A DNA stretch of 64,000 nt from positions 372,001 to 436,000 of the forward strand of contig JAIVFI010000037.1 of the NCBI GenBank assembly GCA_025558095.1, written 5' to 3'. The stretch is from Hyaloraphidium curvatum. Taxonomy: Eukaryota; Monoblepharomycota; Hyaloraphidiomycetes; Hyaloraphidiales; Hyaloraphidiaceae. Below are positions 19,530 through 29,531 of this stretch, one piece after another (within the stretch, counting starts at the first letter, position 1; each line of letters begins with the position of its first letter). The notes under the pieces are model-generated. The model worked only from the letters and a program-made list of their open reading frames with translations, searched no databases and was not told the DNA's origin. The position numbers and the translations under genes are program-made.

Positions 19530-20167
19530 CCGTGCTCCGCTCCGCCGGCCTCGCCGTATCGCTGCTCAACGTCGGAATGGGCGACTTCCTCGCCGGCGGC
19601 CCGGGGCTGTCGGGCGTGCCGGGGAGGGAGCGCGAGTTCCGCGATGCGTTCGCGAAGGCGCTGGAGGACGCAAGGATATTGGGCGCCCGTGCATTGCACC
19701 TCGGGCCGTCGCGGGTTCCCGCCGGGGTGCCCAGGGAAAGGTGCTTGGAGGCGTATGTGGAGAACACCGAGCACGCGCTGGCGCTTTCGGACGTGCCGCT
19801 CCTGGTGGAACCGCTGAACGCGGTGGACAACCCGACGGTGCTCCACTCAGACTTTGACGCCACCGCCGAACTGCTCCGGACCCGCTTCGGGGGCAGGCTG
19901 AAGCTGCAGTTCGACGCGTATCACGCGGCGATGAACGGCCTCGACCCCGCGGCGGCGTTCCGGAAGCACTTGCCGCTGGTGGGCCACGTGCAGTTTGCGG
20001 ACGTGCCGGGGAGGGGCCCGCCGGGGTCCGGGAACGTGGACTTTGGCGCGTTCTTTGCCGCGGTGGACGACAGCGGGTACGGGGGTTACGTGGCGGCCGA
20101 GTACATGCCAAAGGTGCCGACGGCGGAGACGCTGGGGTGGATGGAGGCCCTTGCGGGGCGTCCGTAA
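19530..20167 (+). pseudogene. Hydroxypyruvate isomerase lacking its N-terminus
   Basis: From about 19530 a frame reads VLRSAGLAVSLLNVGMGDFL, GVPGREREFRDAFAKALEDA, LSDVPLLVEPLNAVDNP, LKLQFDAYHAAMNG, HVQFADVPGRGPPGSGNVDF, GYVAAEYMPK, then TAA/TAG at 20165-20170. This is the Hyi TIM-barrel, including both catalytic Glu (VEPLN, AAEYMPK). The first 45-50 residues are absent; the first in-frame ATG is at 19576, and the upstream DNA belongs to the transcription-factor gene. A start-only piece lies at 2695. The enzyme interconverts hydroxypyruvate and tartronate semialdehyde; without its first strand it may be inactive unless an upstream exon was missed. Confidence 0.65.
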
Positions 20168-20192
20168 TAAAGGCAGCTGCCCCGAGCCGAGG

Positions 20193-21030
20193 CTACAGCT
20201 TGAAGAACCCCCTCCTGGGCCTGTCCACGCCGACCGTGGTCTCCGTCACGGGGCACCCGGCCTTTTTCAGCACCTCCCGCTGCTTGGTGGGCGGCACCTT
20301 CATGCAGATGTCTTCGTACGGGGCCAATGACTTGGCGGCGGGGTGGTCCCGCATCCGCGCGAGAAACTGCACCAGGATCGGGTAGAGTTTTGGGTCGACG
20401 AGGTGCCCGCCCCGTGCCCACTCGAGGTTCCGAAAAAAGACAGCGACCGAGACGTCCGCGACCAGCGGGTCCGCCGTGCCGAAGAGGTATCCCCCGCCTG
20501 CAGCCGGCGAATCCCTCAGCACCGATTCCAGGTAGGTGCAGATCTCCGGCACGTCCACCTCCATCACCCTCTTCACCCGCTCCTCGTCCGGCTTCTCCCC
20601 CCACACCGCCCGCCCGATCACCCTCTGGTTGAAGAACCCCCAGACGAACGCCTCGCCCATCCTCGAATCCGCAAACTCCTCGATCCACCGCGCGCGCGCC
20701 CTGTCCGCCGGCCCCGTGCGCGGGTAAGCGGGGCGAGGGAAGAGAACAGCTCGTCGAGGTACTCGCACGCGGCGGTCGAGTCCGGCACGGCGAGCGGGCC
20801 GTCGATGAGCACGGGGACGCGGCGGAGGGGCGAGAGGAGGGTGAACCCGTCGGAGCCGTAGAACGGGGTGATTGGGCTGCCGGGGCGCGTCAGCGCGAGC
20901 CCGGCGGGGCAGGAGGAGCGGCCCACTCGATCTCCCAGCCGAGGCCCTTGAGGTTCAGCGCGATGAGGAGCTTGCGGACGTACGGGCTGGGGAAGGGGCC
21001 GATGACCCGGAAGCGCGGCGTGTCTCCCAT
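20193..21030 (-). CDS. Glutathione S-transferase, one frame disruption
   Basis: Exon 20927-21030 (ATG at 21030) encodes MGDTPRFRVIGPFPSPYVRK, LLIALNLKGLGWEI. A 50-bp intron follows (20877-20926, GTGGGC...GCTGAC...GCAG), then DPITPFYGSDGFTLL, RRVPVLIDGPLAVPDSTAAC, EYLDELF: a thioredoxin-fold GST N-domain with cis-Pro (VPVLID) and DSxxxCEYL. The helical C-domain follows in another frame: ADRARARWIEEFADSRMGEA, FVWGFFNQRVIG, down to stop at 20193. The switch at about 20735-20742 looks like a 2-base insertion (or 1-base loss) in TTCTCTTCCC, with no GT for an intron. Cytosolic detoxification is expected if intact. Confidence 0.75.
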
Positions 21031-21237
21031 GTCGCGTCGCCTTCCGTAGACGCCGTCTCCGCCCAACGGGCCACGGAGATCGGCAGCGAAGCGAATTGAC
21101 GGGGATGAGCCGCGTATTGAGGTCGAGGTGGGCCGCTTCCGCCCTCAAAAGGTTGCAATTTTCAGCGTGTTTTGATCGCGCATCGCCGCCGCATCGATCA
21201 TTTCCGGGTTCTGGGGATCTCACCGTATCCCAGCAAA

Positions 21238-22782
21238 ATGAAGGTCTTCACGCCGCGGGAATGGCTAGTGCTGTTTCCCACGCCCCCGACGGACGTCGAC
21301 CGGCGCGGCGGGCCGCCGTGCGACCCCGCCGCGGCCCTCCGCGCGGACGACCCGCTGACTTTCGAAGCGCTCGTTGCGGGGCTGCCGGACCCGCTGCTGC
21401 GCGCATCGACGGTCGCCGCGAAGAAGCTGGAGCCCTTTGCCGCCCGGGTCGTCCTCCGCTACGCGTCGTTGCTGTGCCTCGCGATGGCGCTGTACGCCGC
21501 CGCCGCCGTGTTCAACGAGGGATACTACGGCACCGCGCAGTTTGCCACGGCATTTGCGGGCTACGCGGCGTCGGCGGGCTCCTCGTCGGCTGGCTTGTGG
21601 CGACACGATTCCGTGACGGCAGCTGGGCGCAGATCTACCGGCCTTTCGGGTGCTCTTCCGACGACGGCGGAAGTTCTGAGGAGGCGCCGGCGGACGTGAG
21701 CGTGCACCCGTTCGCCATGATCACGCGGTGGCACCAGCTGGCCTTGCGCTCCCCGGCCCCCGGCGATTCCGACGACGTGGAATTGTGCGCCATCCCGGAC
21801 GCCGGCGCCCTCTTGAAGCACGATGCCGCGGACCCGGACGGCCCCTGCCCGCTCCCATCCTGCATGGGCCGCGCGCCGCGGTCGGTGGGACTGCAGAGGG
21901 TCTCGCTGGACGTCTTCCAGTGTCTCGTGGAGCTGGCCGAGTGGCTCCTGTTCGTTTACTCGCCGGCGGTCGTTCTCGGGCGGCGCATCTGGACATCCCC
22001 GTGGGCGGCCCCCATTGCCGCCGTATACTGTGCGTGTGCTTGTTTGGCCGCTTCCGCCTCCGCGCCGAGTCTGACTGACGCCGCCCCGCACGCGCTCGCC
22101 AGTTTCCGTACTCGTAGTGCACTCGGCGGCGACGACGTTTGCACGCAGGATGACCACGCTGTCGGCCCTCACCCTCGCCCGCAAGCTGCACCACCGGGCG
22201 GTCAAGCTCGCCCTGGACGATCTCCTCCGGCGGTGCTCCTCGCCCCCGGGCCCGTCCGATCCGACCCCGGACGACGCCTACGTCCGCCTGCACTGGTCGC
22301 TCGTCTCGACCTACACGACGCAGCTTCGCTGGCTCTCGCACGGCAAGGGTCTCATCATCGCCTCCATCTTCCTCTTCGTGGCCTGCGCGGCCGCCAACGC
22401 CGCCGTCGGCGGGTGCGTCCCTTCCTACTACGTCTACATGGTGTGCTACCTCTGCCTCTTCCTCTCGGAATCCATGTCCTTCGTCGCGGTGTGGAACCGC
22501 AGCATCGCCTCGGTCGCAGAGATGTACCGCGACGCCGAGGCCCGCCTGGTTATGCTGGAAACCCCCTCGGGCACCCCCGGGGCGCTGGAGCGGCACGGCC
22601 GGCTGCTTGGGCTGCTCCGGGGGGGGATTGCCGCGCGGCAGGGGCGCTGGCTGGGGTTCACGGTGGGGCTGGCGACAGTCAGAACGTATCTGGCGACGCT
22701 GTTCACCGTGCTGCTGGGTATGTGGACGCTGCTGAGGGGCGCGGGGATACGGTTCGTGGCGGATTCGGTGTGCCCCGGGTGA
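21238..22782 (+). CDS. Multi-pass membrane protein, family member A
   Basis: ATG at 21238 (MKVFTPREWLVLFPTPP). Frame 1 runs to about 21570 (FNEGYYGTAQFATAFAGYA), then coding shifts frame (GGLLVGWLVATRFRDGSWAQ) with no intron signal: a probable 1-base indel. It continues through a Cys motif (DPDGPCPLPSCMGR) to 22029. A 73-bp intron (22030-22102; GTGCGT...CTGAC...CCAG) joins cleanly to VLVVHSAATTFARRM and the C-terminal part, ending TVLLGMWTLLRGAGIRFVAD and CPG. About six membrane segments. The intact paralogue is at 33944-35563. No named family is recognised. Confidence 0.65.
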
Positions 22783-22866
22783 CCCTACCTTACGGGGTTG
22801 CGGTGGACGGAGAGGGTGTTGCAGAGTTAGGATCTTTGTGCGGGCCATGCTTTCTTGAGGGAAGGA

Positions 22867-24171
22867 TCACACGATGTTGCGCTCGAACTCCTTCCTCCCC
22901 TCGGCCACCCTCGTCACCGCGAACCTAGACAGGTCCAGGTCCACGTACTTGCCGTGCACCAGCAGCTCCGCCACCGCCCTCCCCTGCGCCGGGGAATGCT
23001 GCAAGCCGTGCCCCGACGACCCCGCCGACACCACCAGGTTGTCCAGATGCGCGGGGCGGCCGATCAAAAGGTTGTGGTCGTGTGCGTTGACCTCGTACCA
23101 CCCCGCCCACGCGGACTGCAGGCGCAGCTCGGCAAACGCGGGGACGCGCGCGGCGAGGAGGGGCCACACCCTGTCGTTGAAGTAGTCGGCGTCGGCCTGG
23201 CTGTCCGCCGCGAAGCTCGACACGTCGTCCGGGTCGAAATCGGGGTCCTCGTCCTCGGGCGGGGACAGGCCGCCGATAAAGGTGTCCGGGAACCCCTCGC
23301 GGCGGAAGTACACCCCCGTCGGGTCGATCAGCAGCACGTTGCGGGTGACGTCGGCGCGCTGCTGCGGTGTGTGCGACGCGAAGCCCGGTGCTTTCCAGAC
23401 GTAGACCACGCGGCGCCGGGCAAAGACGGGGAGCTCGAACCCCGCGCGGGCGGCGAGGGGGCGGGACCACGCGCCCGCGGCCAGCACGGCGTGGGTGCAG
23501 TCCAGCCTAGACTCCTTGCCCGCGGGGTCGCGCACGACGACGAACTTGACCTCCCTCCCGGAGACGTCAAAGTCCACCGCGCCAGCGCGGACGAACTCGA
23601 CGCCCAGCTGCGCGCACCGCTCCCTCAGGCGGGCGCAGAGCATGTGCGCGTCGAGGAAGCCCTCGTCCGCGAGGCCCAGCGCGCCGGCGGTGAGGTCGTC
23701 CGCAGAAAGCCAAGGGAAGCGGGCGGCGAGCTCGACGGGAGAGTCGAGGAGGGCGACGCGGGCCCCGGCGGCCCGTTGCACCTGCTCGTTCTCGCGGAGG
23801 ACCGCGGCGCCGTCTGCCGAGCCGGCCAGGAAGAGATATGCGCCGTCCCGCCACCACGGTGCCCGTGATTGCTGGCTTTTTGGTTGCCTGGGGTCCCCGG
23901 TAGCCGTCACAGAGAGCTCCATCGACGCGTCCGGCTTCGACAGGAACCGCGACGACCGCACGCTCATTGCCACGTTCTCCGGCAAGGAAAACTGCACGCG
24001 ACACGATGCGGCACTCCTTAAAGAGGAAGCCCTCTCGCCGGCCGGGCCGTCGGGGTCCACGATTCTGATCCTCCGGGGGCCGGGCGCGAGCAGCGCGAGG
24101 TGCAGGGCCGAGAAGAGGCCGACCGCCCCGCTCCCGCAGATCACCACGTCGAGCGCCTTCCGGGACGCCAT
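22867..24171 (-). CDS. FAD-dependent oxidoreductase (DAO/FOXRED1-like), 434 aa
   Basis: Single exon from ATG 24171. Residues 13-18 are the GxGxxG dinucleotide motif (CGSGAVGLFSALHLALL), followed by the acidic end of strand 2 (IRIVDPDG). Later family marks are ERCAQLGVEFVRAGAVDFDV, HAVLAAGAWSRPLAARAGFE, DPTGVYFRREGFPDTFIGGL, and the C-terminal FAD block SAGSSGHGLQHSPAQGRAV. The glycine/D-amino-acid oxidase (DAO) superfamily oxidises amines with FAD; FOXRED1-like members assist mitochondrial complex I. Length fits. Residues about 85-105 (VTATGDPRQPKSQQSRAPWW) are unusual and could be an unspliced 39-nt intron. Divergent from the gene at 24339 with 167 bp between starts. Confidence 0.8.
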   Translation of the reverse strand: MASRKALDVVICGSGAVGLFSALHLALLAPGPRRIRIVDPDGPAGERASSLRSAASCRVQFSLPENVAMSVRSSRFLSKPDASMELSVTATGDPRQPKSQQSRAPWWRDGAYLFLAGSADGAAVLRENEQVQRAAGARVALLDSPVELAARFPWLSADDLTAGALGLADEGFLDAHMLCARLRERCAQLGVEFVRAGAVDFDVSGREVKFVVVRDPAGKESRLDCTHAVLAAGAWSRPLAARAGFELPVFARRRVVYVWKAPGFASHTPQQRADVTRNVLLIDPTGVYFRREGFPDTFIGGLSPPEDEDPDFDPDDVSSFAADSQADADYFNDRVWPLLAARVPAFAELRLQSAWAGWYEVNAHDHNLLIGRPAHLDNLVVSAGSSGHGLQHSPAQGRAVAELLVHGKYVDLDLSRFAVTRVAEGRKEFERNIV

Positions 24172-24338
24172 CGCGTGTTTTCGCTGCACGCAGGCCGATC
24201 GACGCGTTCCCGGGTGACGGATGCTCGACGCGACGCGTCCCGCGACGCCGATCGCCCGCCTGATCGACCTTCGCCCCCCGCCGGCCACCCGCACCCCACA
24301 CTTATCTGGCTGTCTCCCGCGGCGCCCCCGCTGCGGAC

Positions 24339-25579
24339 ATGGCCGCCCCCGCGCCCGTCGCAGATGACCCGCCGAAGAAGGCCGCGGCGGCGGCGCAGGC
24401 CGAACCCCCCGACTGGAAGGTGCTGCTCGACCCCACGGAGCTGGTCCCAATCGGGACCTGCGTTGCCGGTGCGCTGTCGCCCGCCGTCCGGCCCCTTCTC
24501 CGTCCATTTATCGGGACATTTCCGCGCAGCCGTGATCGCGTTCAACCGCTCCGAGTACGGCAAGGCGTGGTACCGCAAGTGGTTCGAGAAGATCCCCAAG
24601 GACGAGAAGCTGGCCAAGTTCCTGCTCATGAAGGTCACGGGCGACGTGGCCAACCCGATCCTATGGGGATTCAGCGCCTTCTTCACGCTCGTCGACATCA
24701 TCCGGCCCAAGTTCTTCTGGGACCGCCGCGTGCAAAAGATCGAGCCCCCCTCGCTTTGGCGCTACGCCCGCGTGTTCGCCATGTCCCTGCTCCTGCAGGG
24801 CCTGGTCAACGACAAGTTTCTGCAGCCGCGGCTGGTCTGGCCCGCGTTCCTGTGGCGCAAGGGCGCCGAGAAGGCGCGGCAGATCCCGACGGCGCTGCAG
24901 ACGCTCAAGGAGTTTGCCGTGATCTGGATGGCGTTCGATTTCCTCTACTACATCTTCCACGCCAAGATCATGCACAACAAGTACATCTGTGGGTTGATTC
25001 CCCGGGAACGCTCGGCCGCCCTGACCTCCGCCCGGCAGACAAATGGGTCCACAAGGCGCACCACGAAGCCACCACTCCCTGTGCGTTCCACCCCTTCCCG
25101 CCCCGCGATCCCTCTTACCGCCCCTCCTCCGCAGTCGTCGTCTCGGCGTACTACCAGGCCCCCGGCGAGATCGTCCTCGAGCAGGTGGCCAGCGCCCTCG
25201 TCCCCGCGCTGGTCCCCGTGCACCCGAGCACATACTGGGCCTGGGTGGCCTACAGGGTCTTCGACGGGATCATGAGCCACTGCGGGTACAACCTGCCGCT
25301 GTTCGCCATCCAGCCTTGGCACGACTACCACGTGGGTCCCCCTGTGCCGCCCGGCCCGCTTCCCGTCGCTGATTGCGGCGTGGGCAGCACCGCACCTTCG
25401 AATCCTGCTACGGCGTCACACCCGGCTTCCCCATCTGGGACTACGCTTTCGGCACTCACCGGAAATTCATGCCCTGGCTGCGCAACTACAAGAAGACGCA
25501 CCACTGGCTCACGCACGCGAGGATAGAGGAGGACGGGAAGGGGTTCAAGGACGACGAGGTGGGGGGGGAGCACCAGTGA
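24339..25579 (+). CDS. Fatty acid hydroxylase / sterol desaturase family, 339 aa
   Basis: Five exons: 24339-24468, 24530-24988, 25039-25080, 25135-25331, 25388-25579. All four introns (50-61 bp, GTGSG donors) keep phase, totalling 1,020 nt. Three His boxes typical of the di-iron membrane family are present: FHAKIMH, HKAHH and HDYHH, with a late KTHHWLTH. Hydrophobic segments (YARVFAMSLLLQG, EFAVIWMAFDFLYYIF, STYWAWVAYRVFDGIM) fit an ER membrane enzyme that hydroxylates or desaturates lipids using O2 and cytochrome b5. The substrate cannot be told. Two of the introns lie immediately either side of HKAHH. Confidence 0.9.
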
Positions 25580-25702
25580 GGGGTTCGGGAAGGGTGTTGG
25601 AGAGGAGGTTTGGAGGCCGATGTGTTCCGAGAAAGTCTTTTGTGTTCGTCAACACGCCGTCTTCCATCATCACTGACGCCGCTGGAGGAAAAGCAAAACA
25701 GG

Positions 25703-26854
25703 ATGTCGGCCAACCGCCCCGAATCCTCCGGATGGCCGCCGGAAACGGTCGACTACTTTGCCGACCGCGCTTGTGCGTTCCTCGGCGCCGCGGAGGTCGC
25801 CATGGACGCGCTGTTCTCCTTTGCGGGGCGCCCGGCGCCCGCGGACAAGGAGGCTTTCGACGCGGCCGCGGAAAACGCCTGGAACGCCACCATGGACGCG
25901 GTCATGGCGCTGTACACGTTGCAGGATCCGGGCCGCTTCGCACCGCAAACGTGGGCCGCGCGTCTGGGATCCGTGCCTCAAGGGCCGGCGCCGGGGCACC
26001 TTACAGGGAGGGCGGCGCTCCGCATCTTCCGGGAGAAGTGGCACGTTCTGCGGAGGGCGATCGGCGAGTTTTCCGGGAAAGCATCGTCCGCGCGCCGAGC
26101 AGCTTGGGGAGCCGTCGGCACGGCCGAGCCCCCGCACGATGCTCTCGGCAGGCCCGCCCTGGACGCCACCCGCGGGTACAATGGCACGTTCGGTGTGCTC
26201 GCACTCGATGCGCTATCCATGCTCAAGACCATGTCGCTTCAATCCCGCCCTGTGCGTCGCCGCCTCGCCGAGTGTCCCGCTTGGCTCGATGACGTGGCAC
26301 AGTGCGCTCTGATCTTGCCCGATTTCTGGGAATTCTTCTTCGCCCGCTTTGCAGGACCCTTAGATGGCTCATCGGAGTCGCGTGCGGGGCAGGTCGGTTT
26401 CGACCTCGATGTGACGGTCGGTCTTCTATGCTCCGTCTTGAACGACAATCCGCGGCCTTGGTTTGCGCATACCCGCGCAACCGAAGAAGCCGGAACCGTT
26501 TCTGCTGCATCTGTTTTAATCCGCGGCTTGAATCGGATCTGGGAGACCTACCAGCACTACGCTCAGAATCGCGCGGAAGGAGGCGCAAAGGTGTCGAACC
26601 TTGTGGCTTCGATTGGCTTCTACGCCGAAGTCCTCGACATCGCCACCCGAAAGAAGACCGGTCCCTCCGGCCGCGACATATGGACGATTGGGGATCGGGC
26701 AGATGGGGACATGCCCGACGGATGCGACCGGTGCGGCGCGGAAGGGGAGCCCCTGCTCCGCTGCTCGGGCTGCAAGGTTACCCGCTACTGCGGGACTGCG
26801 TGCCAGCGCGAAGCTTGGAAGGAGCACAAGGCGATCTGCAGGCAGTGGACTTGA
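25703..26854 (+). CDS. MYND zinc-finger protein, 383 aa
   Basis: ATG at 25703, single exon. The last 45 residues are a canonical MYND finger: Cys341, 344, 354, 357, 363, 367, His375, Cys379 (CDRCGAEG...CSGCKVTRYCGTAC ... WKEHKAIC). The 330 residues before it are helical and unassigned (VDYFADRACAFLGAAEVAMD, FWEFFFARFAGPL). MYND domains bind proline-rich peptides. Fungal MYND proteins of this layout are numerous and mostly uncharacterised. The start was chosen because upstream in-frame sequence is poor. Confidence 0.85.
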   Translation: MSANRPESSGWPPETVDYFADRACAFLGAAEVAMDALFSFAGRPAPADKEAFDAAAENAWNATMDAVMALYTLQDPGRFAPQTWAARLGSVPQGPAPGHLTGRAALRIFREKWHVLRRAIGEFSGKASSARRAAWGAVGTAEPPHDALGRPALDATRGYNGTFGVLALDALSMLKTMSLQSRPVRRRLAECPAWLDDVAQCALILPDFWEFFFARFAGPLDGSSESRAGQVGFDLDVTVGLLCSVLNDNPRPWFAHTRATEEAGTVSAASVLIRGLNRIWETYQHYAQNRAEGGAKVSNLVASIGFYAEVLDIATRKKTGPSGRDIWTIGDRADGDMPDGCDRCGAEGEPLLRCSGCKVTRYCGTACQREAWKEHKAICRQWT

Positions 26855-27153
26855 CGCGACTCGTGCCGCTAGTTTGCGGCCGGCACTGATGGGGTTTGGT
26901 GAGATGTTGGAGGGCGGGGGAGGCCGAGGTGTACTGGTTCGATCCCTGCGCACGCCCAGAAGGCGAACGAAGTGCCTTTCTACGTTTTCCTGACTACCGC
27001 CACTGACGCCGAGGATTCTGGAACCCCCCTTCGCTTCGGGTTCGGTCGGGGTCCAGCGGGGTCCGTCGCACAGCCACTTCCCCCGAAGCTCCGGTTTGTT
27101 TCTGTCACGCCGTGCATCCCGCCATTCCCACCTACCAGCCCTCCATACCCGCG

Positions 27154-28121
27154 ATGGTCGCCGTGCACTTCACCGCCTTCGAGCCGCGCGACGGCATGGG
27201 CCCCGAGCTGGGCACCACCCTCGCCACGCTCGCGTCGAAGCTCAACGCCGCAGGCGTCCCCGGGCTCGGCCGCGCGTGGGCCGGCGTGCCGACGTACAAC
27301 GCGGACAGGGCGGCGCCGTACACCCATGGTGCGTACCCGCGTACTGGGGCCGGGATCGGGACGGGCCAGCTCATCGTTCCTGCGACCATCCTGCCTACCA
27401 GTGCTCTACATCCAGGCCGACAGCAAGCTCGCCCTCGACGACTACGAGAAGGACGAGGGGGCCGGCGGCAAGATCCGCGCTGCCGTCGCCGAGGCCATCG
27501 GGAAGTGCACCAAGGAGGCCCTGGTCGCGTCCTTCGAGCCTGAGCACCACGCCAAGGCCGGGCAGCTGATCCACCTCGTGGCCTTCGAGGTCAACCCCGC
27601 GCAGCAGGGCAAATGGTCGGCCTGAAGCCGGCTTGTAGCTGGAAAAGGCCGAATTCGCTGATCCGGGCGCTTCCGCTCGCGCAGGACCGAGGGCGCCGAG
27701 ATCGTCGAGAAGAACTCGGTCAAGGGCTCCGGGAAGCTGCCCGTGAAGGTCCTCTACGCCGGTCCGGTGACGGGCAAGGGCAACAAGCACGTGAACCACG
27801 GTGGGAAGGCGCGCCCGTTGGCACACCACCCGGATCACTGATCGTGATCGCCAGTGCTGTTCACCGAGTTCGAGTCCAAGGACGCCCTGGACAAGTACAG
27901 CCCGGCGCCGGAACACCACAAGGCCGCGCACGAGTACCTCCTCCCCGCCTCCAACAGTGGGTCCCCCGGCCGGGCACCACGATCCGTGCTGATCACCCTG
28001 CCGTCCAGGGGCCACGGTCAAGGCGTTCGACTTTGTGCCCGTGGACACACCCGTGGCCGGCGCCGAGGCGCTGCTTTCCGATCAGGACGGGGCCTGGGTG
28101 GTGGATGCCAAGATGAAATAG
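27154..28121 (+). CDS. Two-domain Dabb-like (stress-responsive A/B barrel) protein, 239 aa
   Basis: Five exons: 27154-27328, 27402-27615, 27685-27800, 27855-27956, 28009-28121 (720 nt, all phases consistent; introns 52-73 bp). The protein has two similar halves. Each has a strand ending in HV (THVLYIQADSK; NHVLFTEFESKDALDKY) and a His-rich helix (EPEHHAKAGQL; PEHHKAAHEYLLP), as in dimeric alpha/beta-barrel (Dabb) proteins, which pair ferredoxin-like halves. The halves may form an intramolecular dimer. Substrate unknown; no signal peptide. One donor (27616, GTCGGC) is weak but phase-correct. Confidence 0.75.
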
Positions 28122-28197
28122 AGCGCGGGGGCGATCTGCTGCGGCCTCTACTCTGAATGATTGATCTCAGTCTCTACTCTGGATGATTGGTCTCAAC

Positions 28198-29234
28198 TCA
28201 AGTGCCAAAGTCGAACTTGACATTCGCCCACTCCTCGCTCTTGTCGAACACCTCCTTCATCAGCGCGGCGTCCTTCGCCAGCGGCTGCTCGTCATTCACG
28301 GCCGGGTACCCGGAGACCTTGGGCCCGCCAGGCAACCCCCACTCGGGCCCGATGTAGCTGTTCCTGGGGCACTCGGGGGCCGCGCAGGCAAACACCTGCG
28401 GCAGCGCGCCCATCTCCACCGACTGCGCCACGAACCGGTTCAGGAAGCCCCAGACGTAGTACATAACAGTCCGATTGCCGAGCCCATTGAACTGGAGGTT
28501 GGTCGCAGTGTATCCGGGGTGTGCCGCGACGCAGAAAAGTTTCGAGGCCTCGCGGCCCCCGGCGGCGTCGTCGGCGCGACGCTGAAGCTCGTGGGTGAAC
28601 AGCAGGTTGCACAGCTTCGACGTTGCGTAGGGCATGAAGTAGTCGTAGGGGTCAAAGTACGGGATCCTCTTCATGTCTTCAGCTTTGGGCCACTCGCTGT
28701 AGCCCGAAGCAATGTTGACGACGCGGGGGGAGTCGGAGGCCATGAGCAGCGGTAGGAGGTGCGCGGTGAGCGCAAAGGGGCCGATGTGGTTCGTGCCGAA
28801 CTGGTACTCGAAGCCATCCTTGGTCAGCCTGCGGTTGGGAATGTGCATGATCTAAAAGGGGAGGGATCAGGCGCTGACTCTGGTGAAGTCACGAGGAAGC
28901 CCACCCCGCCGTTGTTGCACAGGATGTCGAGCGACTTCCATTCCTTGGCGACGGTCGCGGCAAATGCCTTGACCGACGCGAGGTCCGCTAGATCCAGCGT
29001 GCCCTCCGTGACCAACTTTGCGTCCGGCACTTTGGCCCGGATCTCGTCTGCAACGGCCCGCGCCTTGTCCGTGCTGCGGCACGCGAGCCACACCTCCGCA
29101 CCCTTGCGAGCGAGCTGGAGCGCGGTTTCAAGGCCGAGGCCGGAGTTTGCTCCGGTGACAACGGCTCGTTTGCCGGCCAGCGACGGGAGGCAATCGGTCG
29201 TCCACTTTGGCGGGACAGCGGGAGCGGCAGACAT
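28198..29234 (-). CDS. Short-chain dehydrogenase/reductase, 327 aa
   Basis: Exons 28905-29234 and 28198-28851 with a 53-bp intron (28852-28904; GTGGGC...TTTTAG). TGANSGLG at residues 27-34 is the cofactor motif; CNNGG at 106-110 the structural NNAG; Ser159 and Tyr185-x3-Lys189 (YATSK) the catalytic set. [20 protein letters not shown] is typical of retinol-dehydrogenase/WWOX-like fungal SDRs acting on lipid or small carbonyl substrates with NADP(H). The intron falls exactly after NNGG. Confidence 0.9.
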
Positions 29235-29531
29235 TGCGATAGAAGGGCCGTGCACGTTGGCACGTGGGGCGTGCAGGAACGGAAGATGCACGAGATTCGA
29301 TTGCGTCGTTTTCTTGTCGTGCAGTCCGAGATGGAATGTTCCCGGGCGAGAGGAATCTTCCTTGCTTCCCGCGGGCTGGTGAAACGATCCGCCGGCCGAT
29401 TCATCGCGATTATACCGCCTACACTGAATCGTCATGAAGGCCAACTACGCACCGCAATCCCCTGCTCCGAAGAAATAGACATGGTTCCCTTTCCTGCGTC
29501 CCCCAAGCGCGTGCAGCGTTCCGCAACTGCG

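Noticed and set aside
22520-22560. GTG/TTG starts for many open frames
   Set aside because: Nuclear fungal genes start at ATG; alternative-start frames were trimmed to ATG or treated as shadows.
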